Positions 23,444 through 32,478 of a stretch of 64,000 bases of DNA are shown piece after piece (the stretch's first letter is position 1; each line of letters begins with the position of its first letter). Source of the DNA: Candidatus Bipolaricaulota bacterium (GTDB taxonomy: Bacteria > Bipolaricaulota > Bipolaricaulia > Bipolaricaulales > Bipolaricaulaceae); contig JAUQPF010000009.1 in assembly GCA_030550535.1 (NCBI GenBank), positions 1 through 64,000 on the forward strand, in the 5' to 3' direction. The notes below the pieces were generated by a model. It saw nothing but the letters and a program-made list of their open reading frames with translations, was not told the origin of the DNA and searched no databases. The translations under genes and the position numbers were made by a program.

Positions 23444-23713
23444 CTAACGTACCGAAAAGCCGCGGAACTCGCCGGTGGGCTCCTCCCAGCGGACCTCCAC
23501 CCCGGTCACGTGGGCCAAGGGTGGGCCGTGGTGGCAGAACGCGACCAACTCCTGAAGCCTTTCCTCCGGCCCTTCGGCCACCACCTCCACCCGGCCGTCG
23601 GGGAGGTTGCGCACAAAACCTGTGAGGCCCAAGCGCTGGGCTAGATCGCGGGTATGGGCGCGGAAAAAGACGCCCTGCACCCGCCCGGACACGAAAAGGT
23701 GCACCCGCTTCAT
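23444..23713 (-). CDS. acyP: Acylphosphatase
   Basis: 89 residues, the full family length. It has the active-site loop GRVQGVFFRAHT with the phosphate-binding Arg, and GFVRNLPDGRVEVVAEG with the catalytic Asn. It hydrolyses acyl phosphates such as carbamoyl or 1,3-bisphosphoglyceryl phosphate; its cellular role is poorly defined. The ATG overlaps the upstream M42 peptidase stop by 4 nt. Confidence 0.95.
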   Translation of the reverse strand: MKRVHLFVSGRVQGVFFRAHTRDLAQRLGLTGFVRNLPDGRVEVVAEGPEERLQELVAFCHHGPPLAHVTGVEVRWEEPTGEFRGFSVR

Positions 23714-24753
23714 AGGAGCTCCCCAGCCCGACGGAGGAAACCAACCACGAGCCTAATTGTGGCCTCTAGGTCCGAAAGAAGAAGCGTGGAAACCGGGGAA
23801 TGGATGTAGCGGCAAGGCACGGAAACCACCCCGGCTAAAGTTCCGCCCCGTTCCAGGTGGATGGGACCAGCGTCCGTGGAGCCGTAGGCGGGGAGTTTGT
23901 ACTGGTAAGGAATACCCTCCTCTTCGGCCACGCGCTCCAAGAACCGCACGAGGCGGGGGTTCACGGTGATGGAGCGGTCGGCCAGGGTGATGGCCGGGCC
24001 TTGGCCCAAGCGCACGGGCTGTTTGGCCTCGGGCACCCCGGGCATGTCCGCGCCGATCGTGCCCTCCAAGGCCAAGGCGAGCTTGGGGGCGATCCGGTAG
24101 GCCGCAGCCCGCGCCCCGCGCAGCCCCCCCTCCTCGCACACCGCGAAGTTCACCACAAGCTTGTAGGGAAGCCGTTCCTCCGCGGTGAGCCGCAGGGCCT
24201 CAACCGCCACCAAGCACCCGGCCCGGTCGTCGAAGGCCTTCCCCGTCACATAGCCCTCGCGGATGTGGGCAAAGGGGTAATGGATGGTGGCGGGGTCGCC
24301 GATGCGGAAGCCCAGGGCCAAGGCCTCCTCCCGGCTTTTGGCGCCCACATCCACGAAGAGCTCCTCCAAGGGCACCACCTTCTGGCGCTCTCCCTCGGAG
24401 AGGATGTGGGGCGGTGTGACCCCGATCACTCCCAGCTTCTTCTCGCCGCTGCGGGTGCGGATGACGAGGCGATGGCCAAGGAGGATGCGGTCATCCCAGC
24501 CCCCCAGGGCGGTGAGACGCAAGAACCCGTCCTTCTCGATCCAGCGCACCATGAACCCCACCTCGTCCATGTGGGCGTCGAGCATGACGGGCTCGCCCTG
24601 GCCCCGCCAGCAGATGAGGTTTCCCAAGGGATCGACTTCCCAGCCGTCCACGTAGGGGGCGACCATCTCGCGGATGACCTCCCGCACCTCGTCCTCAAAG
24701 CCGGCCACTCCGAAGGCATCCGAAAGCCGCTGCAGCTTCTCCGGCAGGTTCAT
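23710..24753 (-). CDS. M42-family metallo-aminopeptidase
   Basis: 347-residue dinuclear metallopeptidase related to TET aminopeptidases. Metal ligands and catalytic residues are visible in DAHMDEVGFMV, GKAFDDRAG, CEEGGLRGA and the C-terminal YGSTDAGPIHL...CRYIHSPV. Such enzymes trim peptides in the cytoplasm, often as dodecamers. AAAGGAGG precedes the ATG by 5 nt. It is first of a two-gene unit with acyP. Confidence 0.93.
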   Translation of the reverse strand: MNLPEKLQRLSDAFGVAGFEDEVREVIREMVAPYVDGWEVDPLGNLICWRGQGEPVMLDAHMDEVGFMVRWIEKDGFLRLTALGGWDDRILLGHRLVIRTRSGEKKLGVIGVTPPHILSEGERQKVVPLEELFVDVGAKSREEALALGFRIGDPATIHYPFAHIREGYVTGKAFDDRAGCLVAVEALRLTAEERLPYKLVVNFAVCEEGGLRGARAAAYRIAPKLALALEGTIGADMPGVPEAKQPVRLGQGPAITLADRSITVNPRLVRFLERVAEEEGIPYQYKLPAYGSTDAGPIHLERGGTLAGVVSVPCRYIHSPVSTLLLSDLEATIRLVVGFLRRAGELL

Positions 24754-24786
24754 AATCCTCCTTTGTTTGCTCTGAAAGAGAATTTA

Positions 24787-24792
24787 ATCTTA
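24787..24792 (-). promoter_or_regulatory. -10 element of the M42 peptidase-acyP unit
   Basis: TAAGAT on the minus strand, 33 nt before the ATG, in the 70-bp gap after uvrC. No good -35 is visible. Confidence 0.4.
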
Positions 24793-24823
24793 GCCGCCGT
24801 TTCCGTGGAGGCCACAGGGCTCT

Positions 24824-26656
24824 TTAGGGGTGCAGGGCCTTATAGAGGAGCTCGGCGGTCTTGCGGGGAAGTCCGGGAACGGAAAGGAGTTCCTCCAGGC
24901 TCGCCTGGCGCAGGCCCTCCAGGGAACCGAAGCGCAAAAGCAGGAGTTGCTTGCGTTTCTCCCCGATCCCCGGGACCTCATCCAGGAGGCTGGCGAGCGT
25001 GCGCTGGTCCCGGAGCTTGCGGTGGTATTCCACGGCGAAGCGGTGGGCCTCGTTGCGAATGCGCTGGAGGAGGTGGAGGGCGGGGGAATGGTCGGGGAGC
25101 TTGATGGGCTCCGATTTCCGGGGCACGAAGATGAGCTCCTCCCTTTTGGCCAAGGCGGCTACTTCAATCCCCGAAAGAGCGAACTCCTCCAACACCTTGC
25201 GCGCCACCCCAAGTTGCCCTTTTCCGCCATCCACGAGGATGAGGTCGGGAAGGTCGGAGAACTTGCGGGAGGTAAGGGCGGGGTCGGAAAGCTCCGCCAG
25301 GGCGTGCTGGAAGCGGCGGCGCAGCACCTCCTCCATCATCGCGTAGTCGTCAGGCTTGCCAGCGACGCGCACGCGGAACCGTCGGTATTGGTCGGGCCTG
25401 GGTTTTCCGCCCACGAACACCACCATGGACCCCGTGGCCTCCTGCCCCTGGAGGTTAGAAATATCAAAGGCCTCGATGCGCCAAGGACGCACCGTGAGGT
25501 CCAAAGCCTCGCTTAAGGCCTCCAGGGCTTCCTCTTCGGGCGCGGCCTCCTCGGCCTCCGTGCGCTTTAGGGCCAGCTCCGCGTTGCGCTGGGCCAGGTC
25601 CACAAGGCCCTTGCGCTCCCCGCCCTTGGGCACAAGGACCTCCACTTTTCCCCCGCGCTTGCGCCGCAGGTACACGAGCAAGGCCTCCATCTCCGCCACG
25701 GAGAAGGGGAGGAGGACCTCCTCAGGGATGGCCGTGGTGCGGGTGTAGTACTGGTCGAGGAACTCGCTTAGGGCCTCCTCGGGGGTGGAGTTCTCCGGGA
25801 GGGTGAGGGCGAAGCCCTCGCGGCCCAGAAGCCTTCCGGCGCGCACGAGGAGCACCACCCCATAGCCGCGATTCCCCTCCACGGCAATGCCCACGGCATC
25901 AAGGTCCACAAGCTCTGGGAGGGCCACGACCTGGCGCTCGCGAATTCGCTCCAAGGCCCGGATCTGGTCGCGCACGCGCGCCGCGTGCTCAAAGCGCTCC
26001 TCCTCCGCGGCTCGTTTCATCTCCTCTTGGAGGCGGGCGATCACCTCGTCCACCCGCCCCTGGAAGAGGAGGGCCGCGCCCTCCACGTGGCGGCGGTAGT
26101 CCGCGGGGCTCACCAACCCCGCGCAGGGCCCGGCGCAGCGCCCGATGTGGTAGTAAAGGCAGGGCCGGGGAAAGAGCTTGGTTCCCACGGGGAGGTTGCA
26201 GGGCCGAATGGGGAAGAGCTTGTGGGCTAGCTTCAAGGCCCGGCGCATGGCCCGCGGGGAGGTGTATGGTCCGAAATACCGTGCGCCATCGTTCTCCACC
26301 CGGCGCACCACGGTGATGCGAGGGAATCGCTCGTTCGTGATCTTGATGTAGGGGTAGCGCTTGTCGTCGCGCAGGCGGGTGTTGAAGGGCGGCCGGTATT
26401 TCTTGATGAGCGCGTCCTCCAGGATCAGGGCTTCCGCCTCAGAGCCCGTGAGCACCACCTCCACGTCCTGAGCCAGGGCCATGAGTTTGCGGATCTTCGG
26501 GGAAAGGAGGTGGTCAGCTTGGAAGTACTGGCGCACCCGGTCGCGCAAGGAGGAGGCCTTGCCCACGTACAGCACCTCCCCGCGGGGGCCGCGGAAGAGG
26601 TACACCCCAGGGGCCCGAGGCAGGGTCTGCACCTTTGGGCGAAGCGCCTCGTTCAT
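24824..26656 (-). CDS. uvrC: Excinuclease ABC subunit C
   Basis: 610 residues, standard for UvrC, which makes both incisions in nucleotide excision repair. The GIY-YIG domain (APGVYLFRG..EVLYVGKASSLRDRV) is at the N-terminus, then a UVR motif (RLQEEMKRAAEEERFEHAARVRDQ), the RNase H-like nuclease (IEAFDISNLQGQEATGSMVVF) and C-terminal helix-hairpin-helix repeats (DEVPGIGEKRKQLLL, LLSVPGLPRKTAELLY). The true start is the ATG at 26656; the longer frame upstream is the shadow of znuB. It overlaps the znuB stop by 4 nt and so belongs to the znuACB operon. Confidence 0.97.
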   Translation of the reverse strand: MNEALRPKVQTLPRAPGVYLFRGPRGEVLYVGKASSLRDRVRQYFQADHLLSPKIRKLMALAQDVEVVLTGSEAEALILEDALIKKYRPPFNTRLRDDKRYPYIKITNERFPRITVVRRVENDGARYFGPYTSPRAMRRALKLAHKLFPIRPCNLPVGTKLFPRPCLYYHIGRCAGPCAGLVSPADYRRHVEGAALLFQGRVDEVIARLQEEMKRAAEEERFEHAARVRDQIRALERIRERQVVALPELVDLDAVGIAVEGNRGYGVVLLVRAGRLLGREGFALTLPENSTPEEALSEFLDQYYTRTTAIPEEVLLPFSVAEMEALLVYLRRKRGGKVEVLVPKGGERKGLVDLAQRNAELALKRTEAEEAAPEEEALEALSEALDLTVRPWRIEAFDISNLQGQEATGSMVVFVGGKPRPDQYRRFRVRVAGKPDDYAMMEEVLRRRFQHALAELSDPALTSRKFSDLPDLILVDGGKGQLGVARKVLEEFALSGIEVAALAKREELIFVPRKSEPIKLPDHSPALHLLQRIRNEAHRFAVEYHRKLRDQRTLASLLDEVPGIGEKRKQLLLLRFGSLEGLRQASLEELLSVPGLPRKTAELLYKALHP

Positions 26657-27486
26657 CCTCGCCCAATTATTCGGAGGAGGGCGAGGAGGAAAAACCCGGT
26701 GGCCACAAGGACCACGGCCGCCCCTGGGGCCATCCCCGCGTAGTAGGAAAGGAAAAGCCCCCAAAATCCGGAGAGGACGGCGAAGCCCACGGCCAAAGTG
26801 AGCACCGCGGGCAGGCGCCGCCCCCAAAGGAGCCCGGTGGCCGGCGGCACCACCAGCATGGCCAGGGCCAGCGCCACCCCTACGACCCGCAGGGCCGTGA
26901 CCACCGTCACCGCCGCCAACACCAAAAGCAAATAGCGCATGAACTCCGTAGGAAGCCGAAGGGTGCGGGCGAAAAGCGGATCGAACGTGGCCAGCGCAAG
27001 CTCCTTGTAGAGGGCCAGGATCACCAGGATCACCCCTAGGCTCAGGCCCGCCACGAGCCCAAGGTCGAAGGGCGAAACCGCGAGCACGTTCCCAAAGAGG
27101 AAGTGCACGAGGTCCACGGCGTAGCCGCGCACGGTGGAGATGAGCCCGATCCCCAAAGCAAACATGCCCACGAACACGATGCCGATGGCCGTGTCCTCCT
27201 TTAGGCGGCCGCGGCGGCTCACCCAGCCGATCCCCAAGCTCGCGAGGATCGCCGTTCCCAAGGCCCACCAAAACACGGCCGTGCGCGATCCGCGATGAAA
27301 AAGGTAGCCCAGGGCCACCCCGGGGAGGACGGCGTGGGCCAGGGCGTCGCCGAAGAAGGTCATGCCTCGCAGAACAAGGAAGGTGCCCACGGCCGCACAG
27401 GCCGCGGCGGCGCTCATCGCCGCCAGAAGTGCCCGCACGAAGAACGCGTGGCGAAGGGGGGCCGCGAAGAATTCCACGAGGTTCAT
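26653..27486 (-). CDS. znuB: Zinc/manganese ABC transporter permease
   Basis: 277-residue integral membrane protein of the ABC-3 family with about eight hydrophobic segments and the family stretch FFGDALAHAVLPGVALGYL. It forms the membrane channel for Zn2+ or Mn2+ uptake with ZnuA and ZnuC encoded just upstream. It overlaps both neighbours by 4 nt. Confidence 0.92.
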   Translation of the reverse strand: MNLVEFFAAPLRHAFFVRALLAAMSAAAACAAVGTFLVLRGMTFFGDALAHAVLPGVALGYLFHRGSRTAVFWWALGTAILASLGIGWVSRRGRLKEDTAIGIVFVGMFALGIGLISTVRGYAVDLVHFLFGNVLAVSPFDLGLVAGLSLGVILVILALYKELALATFDPLFARTLRLPTEFMRYLLLVLAAVTVVTALRVVGVALALAMLVVPPATGLLWGRRLPAVLTLAVGFAVLSGFWGLFLSYYAGMAPGAAVVLVATGFFLLALLRIIGRG

Positions 27487-28295
27487 CGCGGCTCTTTGGG
27501 GCAGCAGGCCTCGCCCAGGGCCAGGGTCCCCTCCGGGGCGGCAAGGAGATGCAGGGCCGTGCCGTAGGCGGCGCGCAGGGCCGCGGGGGTGAACACCTCC
27601 GGGGGTGCCCCTAGGGCCACCGGGCGGGTGCGCAAAAGCAAGGCCTGGGAGAAGTGGCGGGCCACGAGGTCCAGCTCGTGCAGGGCCACCACCACGGTGA
27701 GCCCCTCCCCCGTTAGCTCCCCAAGGAGGACGAGGATCCCTTCTTGGGCTGGGGCGTCCAGCCCGGTTAGGGGCTCATCCAAAAGGAGGACAGAGGCCTC
27801 TTGGGCTAGGGCCCGGGCCAGGAACATTCGCTGCTGTTCCCCCCCGGAGAGCTCGCGGATGGGCCGCCGGGCCAAGGAAGCGAGCCCCACCCGCTCCAGC
27901 GCCTCTTGAGCCTTAGCCCGATCGGCGGGGCCCAGGCGCCGCAGGAGCCCAACCTGCCCCACCCGGCCCATGAGGACCACATCGAGAACCGTGGCCGGGA
28001 AGTTCCATTCCACGGCGGGGCGCTGGGGCAGGTACGCCAGGCACAGGTGGCGACCGGGCGGCTGGCCGAACACCCGGATCGTTCCGGCGCTGGGCCGTAT
28101 GAGCCCCGCGAGGGCCGAAAGGAGGGTGGTCTTTCCGGCGCCGTTGGGGCCCACCACGGCCAAGTTCCCGCCTTTCTCCAGCACGAAGGACACGCCCTCC
28201 AGGGCTGGCCGGCCGTTGCGCACCACCGCCAGGTCCCGCACCTCCAGGGCGGGGGCCTCCGCGCTGTGGATCGCCCCTGGGCAGCGCGCGCTCAC
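27483..28295 (-). CDS. znuC: Zinc/manganese ABC transporter ATP-binding protein
   Basis: 270-residue ATPase: Walker A GPNGAGKTT, Q-loop LPQRPAVEW, signature LSGGEQQRMFLARAL, Walker B LLLDEPLTGLDA and H-loop ALHELDL. The start is GTG at 28295, overlapping the znuA stop by 4 nt. It energises the ZnuA/ZnuB importer. Zn2+ versus Mn2+ cannot be settled from this subunit. Confidence 0.93.
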   Translation of the reverse strand: MSARCPGAIHSAEAPALEVRDLAVVRNGRPALEGVSFVLEKGGNLAVVGPNGAGKTTLLSALAGLIRPSAGTIRVFGQPPGRHLCLAYLPQRPAVEWNFPATVLDVVLMGRVGQVGLLRRLGPADRAKAQEALERVGLASLARRPIRELSGGEQQRMFLARALAQEASVLLLDEPLTGLDAPAQEGILVLLGELTGEGLTVVVALHELDLVARHFSQALLLRTRPVALGAPPEVFTPAALRAAYGTALHLLAAPEGTLALGEACCPKEPR

Positions 28296-29167
28296 GGCCT
28301 TAGGGCCTCCACGATGCGGCGCACCGCCTCCCGCATCATCTCCAAATACCCGCCCCCTTCCGCCAGGGTCTCCGCGGGAAGGAGCACGAGCCGCGCCCCC
28401 GTGTCCAGGGCCACGCGCCGGGCCAAGGGGGTTTCGTAGCTCGTGAAGATGGCCGGGATGCCCAGGACCTGGATCTTCTCTTCCAAAGCGGCGAGCTCCT
28501 TGGGGGAGGGCTCGGCCAGGGTCTCGTGGGAGGGGACGAGGGCGCCCACCACGGTGAACCCGTAACGGCGGGCGAAGTAGCCAAGCACGTAGTGGTCGGT
28601 CACGAGGAGCCGCCGCTCCTCGGGGATCCGCGCCACCTCCGCTTGGATCCAGGCGTCCAGGGCGGAAAGCTCATCGAGATAACGGGCGGCCCGCGCCGCG
28701 AGCTCCCCGGCGAGCTTCGGAAAACGGGCGCTCAAGAACTCCTGAATTCGCGCGACCCAGAGGGCCACGAGGGTGGGGTCCCACCACACGTGGGGGTCCC
28801 AGGCATGATCCTCGTCGTGGTCGTCCTCCCCGTGGGCAGGGGCCGGAAGGAGGGGGAGGCCTTGGGAGAGGTCCACCACCTTTTCCCGCACCTCCGGGAG
28901 GGCGAGGAAGGGGCTCAGGCCGGCCTCAAGGCCTGCGCCGCTTACGAAAATGACGGTGGCCTCCAGGAGCCTTTGCACATCGCGGGGCGTGGGCTCGAAG
29001 GCGTGGGGATCCACCCCTCTTGGGATTAGGGCTTCCACGACGAAAGCGGGGCCGGCCACCTGGGCCACCACGTCGGCCACGATGGGTGTAGACCCCAAAA
29101 GGAGCGGGGCCGCCGCCCCACCCGCCCACAGAAGAACTGCCGCAACCGTCGCCATCTTTGCCGTCAT
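28292..29167 (-). CDS. znuA: Zinc/manganese ABC transporter substrate-binding protein
   Basis: 291-residue periplasmic cluster A-I binding protein with an N-terminal signal (MTAKMATVAAVLLWAGGAAA). Metal ligands appear in PRGVDPHAFEPTP, the second His in WDPHVWWDP, and the DHYVLGYFARRYGF and YETPLARR regions. The loop HGEDDHDEDHAWDPH is rich in His and Asp, a feature more typical of Zn2+ than Mn2+ proteins. It is first gene of znuA-znuC-znuB-uvrC, all with 4-nt overlaps. Confidence 0.92.
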   Translation of the reverse strand: MTAKMATVAAVLLWAGGAAAPLLLGSTPIVADVVAQVAGPAFVVEALIPRGVDPHAFEPTPRDVQRLLEATVIFVSGAGLEAGLSPFLALPEVREKVVDLSQGLPLLPAPAHGEDDHDEDHAWDPHVWWDPTLVALWVARIQEFLSARFPKLAGELAARAARYLDELSALDAWIQAEVARIPEERRLLVTDHYVLGYFARRYGFTVVGALVPSHETLAEPSPKELAALEEKIQVLGIPAIFTSYETPLARRVALDTGARLVLLPAETLAEGGGYLEMMREAVRRIVEALRP

Positions 29168-29176
29168 CGCGCAAAC

Positions 29177-29204
29177 AGTGTACGGGCGGGGATGCCCCGC
29201 GCAA
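29177..29204 (-). promoter_or_regulatory. Promoter and possible operator of znuACB-uvrC
   Basis: -35 TTGCGC (29199-29204) and -10 TACACT (29177-29182), 16-nt spacer; the -10 ends 9 nt before the ATG without a Shine-Dalgarno. An inverted repeat GCGGGG-ATG-CCCCGC (29186-29200) fills the spacer and enters the -35, a position suited to a metal-responsive repressor. The operator role is inference. Confidence 0.55.
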
Positions 29205-29212
29205 AGCCGGCG

Positions 29213-30130
29213 TCATCCCCCGGGCCTAACGAGGGAGAGCACCTTGGGGAGGAGGGCGTCCAAGGCAGAGGTGAGGGCCTGGTACCAGGCCGTTCCCGCG
29301 AACTCCGGTGCACCGAACCGCAGCTCCAGGGCCCAGCCCGCAAAGGTCCCCTGGACCTCAAACGTGCGGGTGGCCACGAGGGTGGAGGTGGTGGCCTCGT
29401 AGAGCTCGGCCACGTAAACCCCTGGATCGGCCAATGTGGCCCCAAAGTAGCCATCCCAAGTCCAGGTCAGGCAGGGCGCCGCGGGGCTCGAGGAAAGGAG
29501 GGGCGAGGTCCAGCTCGGCGCGGCCGAGGCCGCAGGACGGATGACCACGTAGAAGCTCCGGGGTGGCGTGGGGTCGAGGTAGCCCAGCACCACGGGCTCG
29601 CCCTGAAGGTAGACCGCCTTGTTCGTGCGGAACCCGCCGGCGCAAACGTCAAAGGGGAGGGCGAAGAAAAAGCGCAGGGAGGCGGTGGCCTGCCCTTGGC
29701 CGGTGCCCTTCTCCCGAAGCGTGGCCAGAACCCGGGCCTGGGCCACGTCCCAAACGACCAGGGAGATCTCGGCCTGGGCGCTGGCCCCTTGGATCACCAG
29801 GAACCCCAGGGTCAGGGAGATCTGGGAGGTCTGCAGGCCCTCCAGGGTCCCCAAAAGGAGGTAATCGGCGTGCAGGGCGGCGGCGGCCCCCTTCCAGGTC
29901 TCGGGGGTGCGCGGGAGGTTCTGGCTCAAGCGGAGGCTCTCCAAGGCCCGTGCGGGGATCACCCCGATCCCTGCGTTCCGCAGCTTCGCCTCCAGGGTCT
30001 CCGCGAGGCCGAAGTCCACGCCCACAAGGCCGCTTCCCCGATCGAAGAAGGGGGCCACAGCCACGGTGATTTCCCCGGCTTTCCCAAGGAGGAGTGCCGC
30101 ACACACCGCAAGCACCACGAGCTTCCCCAT
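29213..30130 (-). CDS. Secreted protein with CsgG/TolB-N-like N-terminal domain
   Basis: 305 residues. A signal peptide (MGKLVVLAVCAALLLGKAG) precedes an alpha/beta segment that resembles the CsgG/FlgO/TolB-N fold: ITVAVAPFFDRG, LAETLEAKLRNAGIGVIPARAL and ALHADYLLLGTLEG. The C-terminal part (about 170-290) is beta-rich and contains proline/serine-rich loops (LDPTPPRSFYVVIRP, LLSSSPAAPCLTWTWDG), perhaps an Ig-like domain. I do not recognise the family. It follows mutS2 by 44 nt on the same strand with its own GGGAGG site. Periplasmic or outer-membrane role likely. Confidence 0.7.
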   Translation of the reverse strand: MGKLVVLAVCAALLLGKAGEITVAVAPFFDRGSGLVGVDFGLAETLEAKLRNAGIGVIPARALESLRLSQNLPRTPETWKGAAAALHADYLLLGTLEGLQTSQISLTLGFLVIQGASAQAEISLVVWDVAQARVLATLREKGTGQGQATASLRFFFALPFDVCAGGFRTNKAVYLQGEPVVLGYLDPTPPRSFYVVIRPAASAAPSWTSPLLSSSPAAPCLTWTWDGYFGATLADPGVYVAELYEATTSTLVATRTFEVQGTFAGWALELRFGAPEFAGTAWYQALTSALDALLPKVLSLVRPGG

Positions 30131-30174
30131 AGATCGCCTCCCTCACGGGATACACCGCGGCGGGCGTGCGGGTT

Positions 30175-32478
30175 TTAGCCCAAGGTCACGAGGGTGACGC
30201 CATCGCCGCCCTCCTCCGGCGGGGCCAGGCGAAAGTCCTTGACGAAGGGCAGGGTCCTCAGGTGCTCGTGGATGCGTTGGCGCAGGGTGCCCGTGCCCCG
30301 GCCGTGGATGATGCGGCCCTGGGTGAACCCCGCGCGCAGGAGCCGATCCAGCCAAAGGTCCACCTGGCGGAGGGCCTCCTCCGCGGTGAGCCCGCGCACC
30401 GAGAGCTCCAACGAGACGGTTTGGGGGATGGGTACGGCCGGCCTTGGGGCGGGCGAAGGGGGCGGCGCCTCGGCGGGGGTGAGGAGGGAAAAGGGGACAG
30501 TGACGCGCTTTCCCCGCACCTCCACCTCGGCCTCCTCGCCCTCCCGGGCCACGAGGATGCCCACGGGGCCATGGGGGCCCACCCGCACGGGATCCCCCAC
30601 CTCCGGGGGCTGGGCCGGCCGCTTCCCGGGCCCCGGGGGCCGGGCCGAGAGCGCCTCCGCGAGCTCCTCCACCCGTTTCAGGATCTCCCGGCGGGCCGCG
30701 ACGCCCTCGGCCTGACGGGCCTGGGCGATGAGCTCCGCCAGCTCCTTTCGGGCCGCACGGATCTCCTCCTCAAGCTTTCGGAGCTCGCGGTCCAGGAATT
30801 CCGCCTTCCTTTCGCGCAGGGCCTGAACGCGCCTTTCGTACTCGGTCCGGAGCCTCCGGAGGGCCTCCCGCTCCGCCTCCAAATTGGCCCTAAGCCTCCG
30901 CGCCGCCGCCCGCTCCCGCGCCAGCTCCTCGATGATCTCCTCCGCCCGGATCTCCCCGGTGGAGAGCTTCGCCCGCGCCCGCTCCACAAGCTCCTTGGGA
31001 AGGCCGAGCCGCTCGGCCACAAGAAGGGCGCAGGACCGCCCCGGCACCCCTTGGAGCACCCGATAGGTGGGGGCCAGGGTCTCCAGGTCGAACTCCATGG
31101 AGCAGGAAAGCACGCGGGGGTGGGCGATGGCGAAGAGCTTCACGGGGGTGAGGTGGGTGGCCACGGCCGCCAGGCACCCGATCTCCAAAAGCCGCTCCAG
31201 GATGGCCAAAGCCAAGGCTGCGCCTTCTTGGGGATCTGTTCCCGCCCCAAGCTCGTCCAGAAGGACGAGGGTCCGCTCGTCCGCCTCCCCCAGGATCTCG
31301 ATGATGTTGCGCATGTGCGAGGAGAACGTGGAGAGGCTCTGCTCGATGGACTGCTCCTCCCCGATGTCGGAGCGGATTTTCGCGAGGAAGGGGAGGACCG
31401 TGCGGGGGCCGGCGGGGATGGGGATCCCCGCTTGGGCCAGGGCGCAGAAGAGGCCCAAGGTCTTGAGCGTGACCGTCTTCCCGCCCGTGTTGGGCCCGGT
31501 GATGACCACCACGGGCTTTTCCGCGCCGAGGGCCAGGGAGATGGGCACGGCCCGCTCCCCCAACAGGGGATGGCGCGCGTCCCAAAGCTCCAGGCGCGGC
31601 TCCTCCGTGAAGGCCGGGAGGGTGGCATCCCAGCGCCGGGCGAACCGGGCCCGCGCGTAAAGCCCGTCCAAATAAGCAAGGATCTCGAGGTCCTCCGCAA
31701 TGGCCTCGGCCTCTTGGAGGAGGAGCCCCGTGAGCTCCGCGAGGATGCGGTGTCGCTCGCGATCGAGCTCGTCCTCCACCTCGCGCAGGCGGTTGTTGAG
31801 GGGCACGACCTCCGCGGGCTCGGCGAACAGGGTCTGCCCGCTTCCGGAGGCCTCGTGGACCACCACACCCAGGCTGCGGGCCCCGGTCTTCAAGGGCACC
31901 ACGAACCGGCCGCCCCGCTGCGTGACCACCGCGTCCTGGACGTGCTCGCGATGGCGCTGAAGGAAGCGCCGCAGGGCCTCCTGGATCTCCTCCACGAGCC
32001 CGCGCCGCTCCGCGAGAAGGGCCCGGAGTTTGGGGGTGGCGTCGGGCCGGATCTCCCCGCGCTCGTCGATCGTGCGCCAAATGCGGGTAAGAAGGGGGGT
32101 CTGGTCGGAGAGCCTTTGGGCCAGGGCGGCCAGCCGGGGATGCGGGGAGGCGGCGAGGGCCTGACGCACATCCGCCGCGGCCGCGAGCGTCTCCGCAAAG
32201 GGCAGGAAGTCCTCCGGCCCAAGGATCCCGTGCTCGCGGGCCTCCGCAAGAAGCGGCCGAAGATCGTGGAGGGAGCCGAGGGCGAAGCCCGCGCGCACGG
32301 CCTCCTCCATCTCCCGAAGGAGGGAGAACTCCCGCTCCAGCCAGGCGCGGTCCGCGCGGGGCCCCAGGGCCCGCACGGCCTCCGCGCCCAAGGCGGAGGC
32401 CGCCTCCTTGGCCACGAGCTCCAGGACCTTGGCGTACTCCAGGTCCCGGGCGGTGCGCGCGTTCAAAACCTCGCTCAT
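30175..32478 (-). CDS. mutS2: Endonuclease MutS2
   Basis: 767 residues. It lacks the mismatch-recognition domain of MutS and has a MutS core with Walker A ITGPNTGGKTVTLKTLG, signature and Walker B (LVLLDELGAGTDPQEG), a charged coiled coil (about 490-610), a KOW-like segment (VGDPVRVGPHGPVGILV) and a C-terminal Smr nuclease domain (LSVRGLTAEEAL, IIHGRGTGTLRQR). MutS2 acts on branched DNA and collided ribosomes in different species. The start overlaps the fabI stop by 4 nt. Confidence 0.96.
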   Translation of the reverse strand: MSEVLNARTARDLEYAKVLELVAKEAASALGAEAVRALGPRADRAWLEREFSLLREMEEAVRAGFALGSLHDLRPLLAEAREHGILGPEDFLPFAETLAAAADVRQALAASPHPRLAALAQRLSDQTPLLTRIWRTIDERGEIRPDATPKLRALLAERRGLVEEIQEALRRFLQRHREHVQDAVVTQRGGRFVVPLKTGARSLGVVVHEASGSGQTLFAEPAEVVPLNNRLREVEDELDRERHRILAELTGLLLQEAEAIAEDLEILAYLDGLYARARFARRWDATLPAFTEEPRLELWDARHPLLGERAVPISLALGAEKPVVVITGPNTGGKTVTLKTLGLFCALAQAGIPIPAGPRTVLPFLAKIRSDIGEEQSIEQSLSTFSSHMRNIIEILGEADERTLVLLDELGAGTDPQEGAALALAILERLLEIGCLAAVATHLTPVKLFAIAHPRVLSCSMEFDLETLAPTYRVLQGVPGRSCALLVAERLGLPKELVERARAKLSTGEIRAEEIIEELARERAAARRLRANLEAEREALRRLRTEYERRVQALRERKAEFLDRELRKLEEEIRAARKELAELIAQARQAEGVAARREILKRVEELAEALSARPPGPGKRPAQPPEVGDPVRVGPHGPVGILVAREGEEAEVEVRGKRVTVPFSLLTPAEAPPPSPAPRPAVPIPQTVSLELSVRGLTAEEALRQVDLWLDRLLRAGFTQGRIIHGRGTGTLRQRIHEHLRTLPFVKDFRLAPPEEGGDGVTLVTLG

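Noticed and set aside
26657-27544. N-terminal extension of UvrC to 906 residues
   Set aside because: The extra part overlaps znuB in another frame, and UvrC homology starts at the ATG at 26656.
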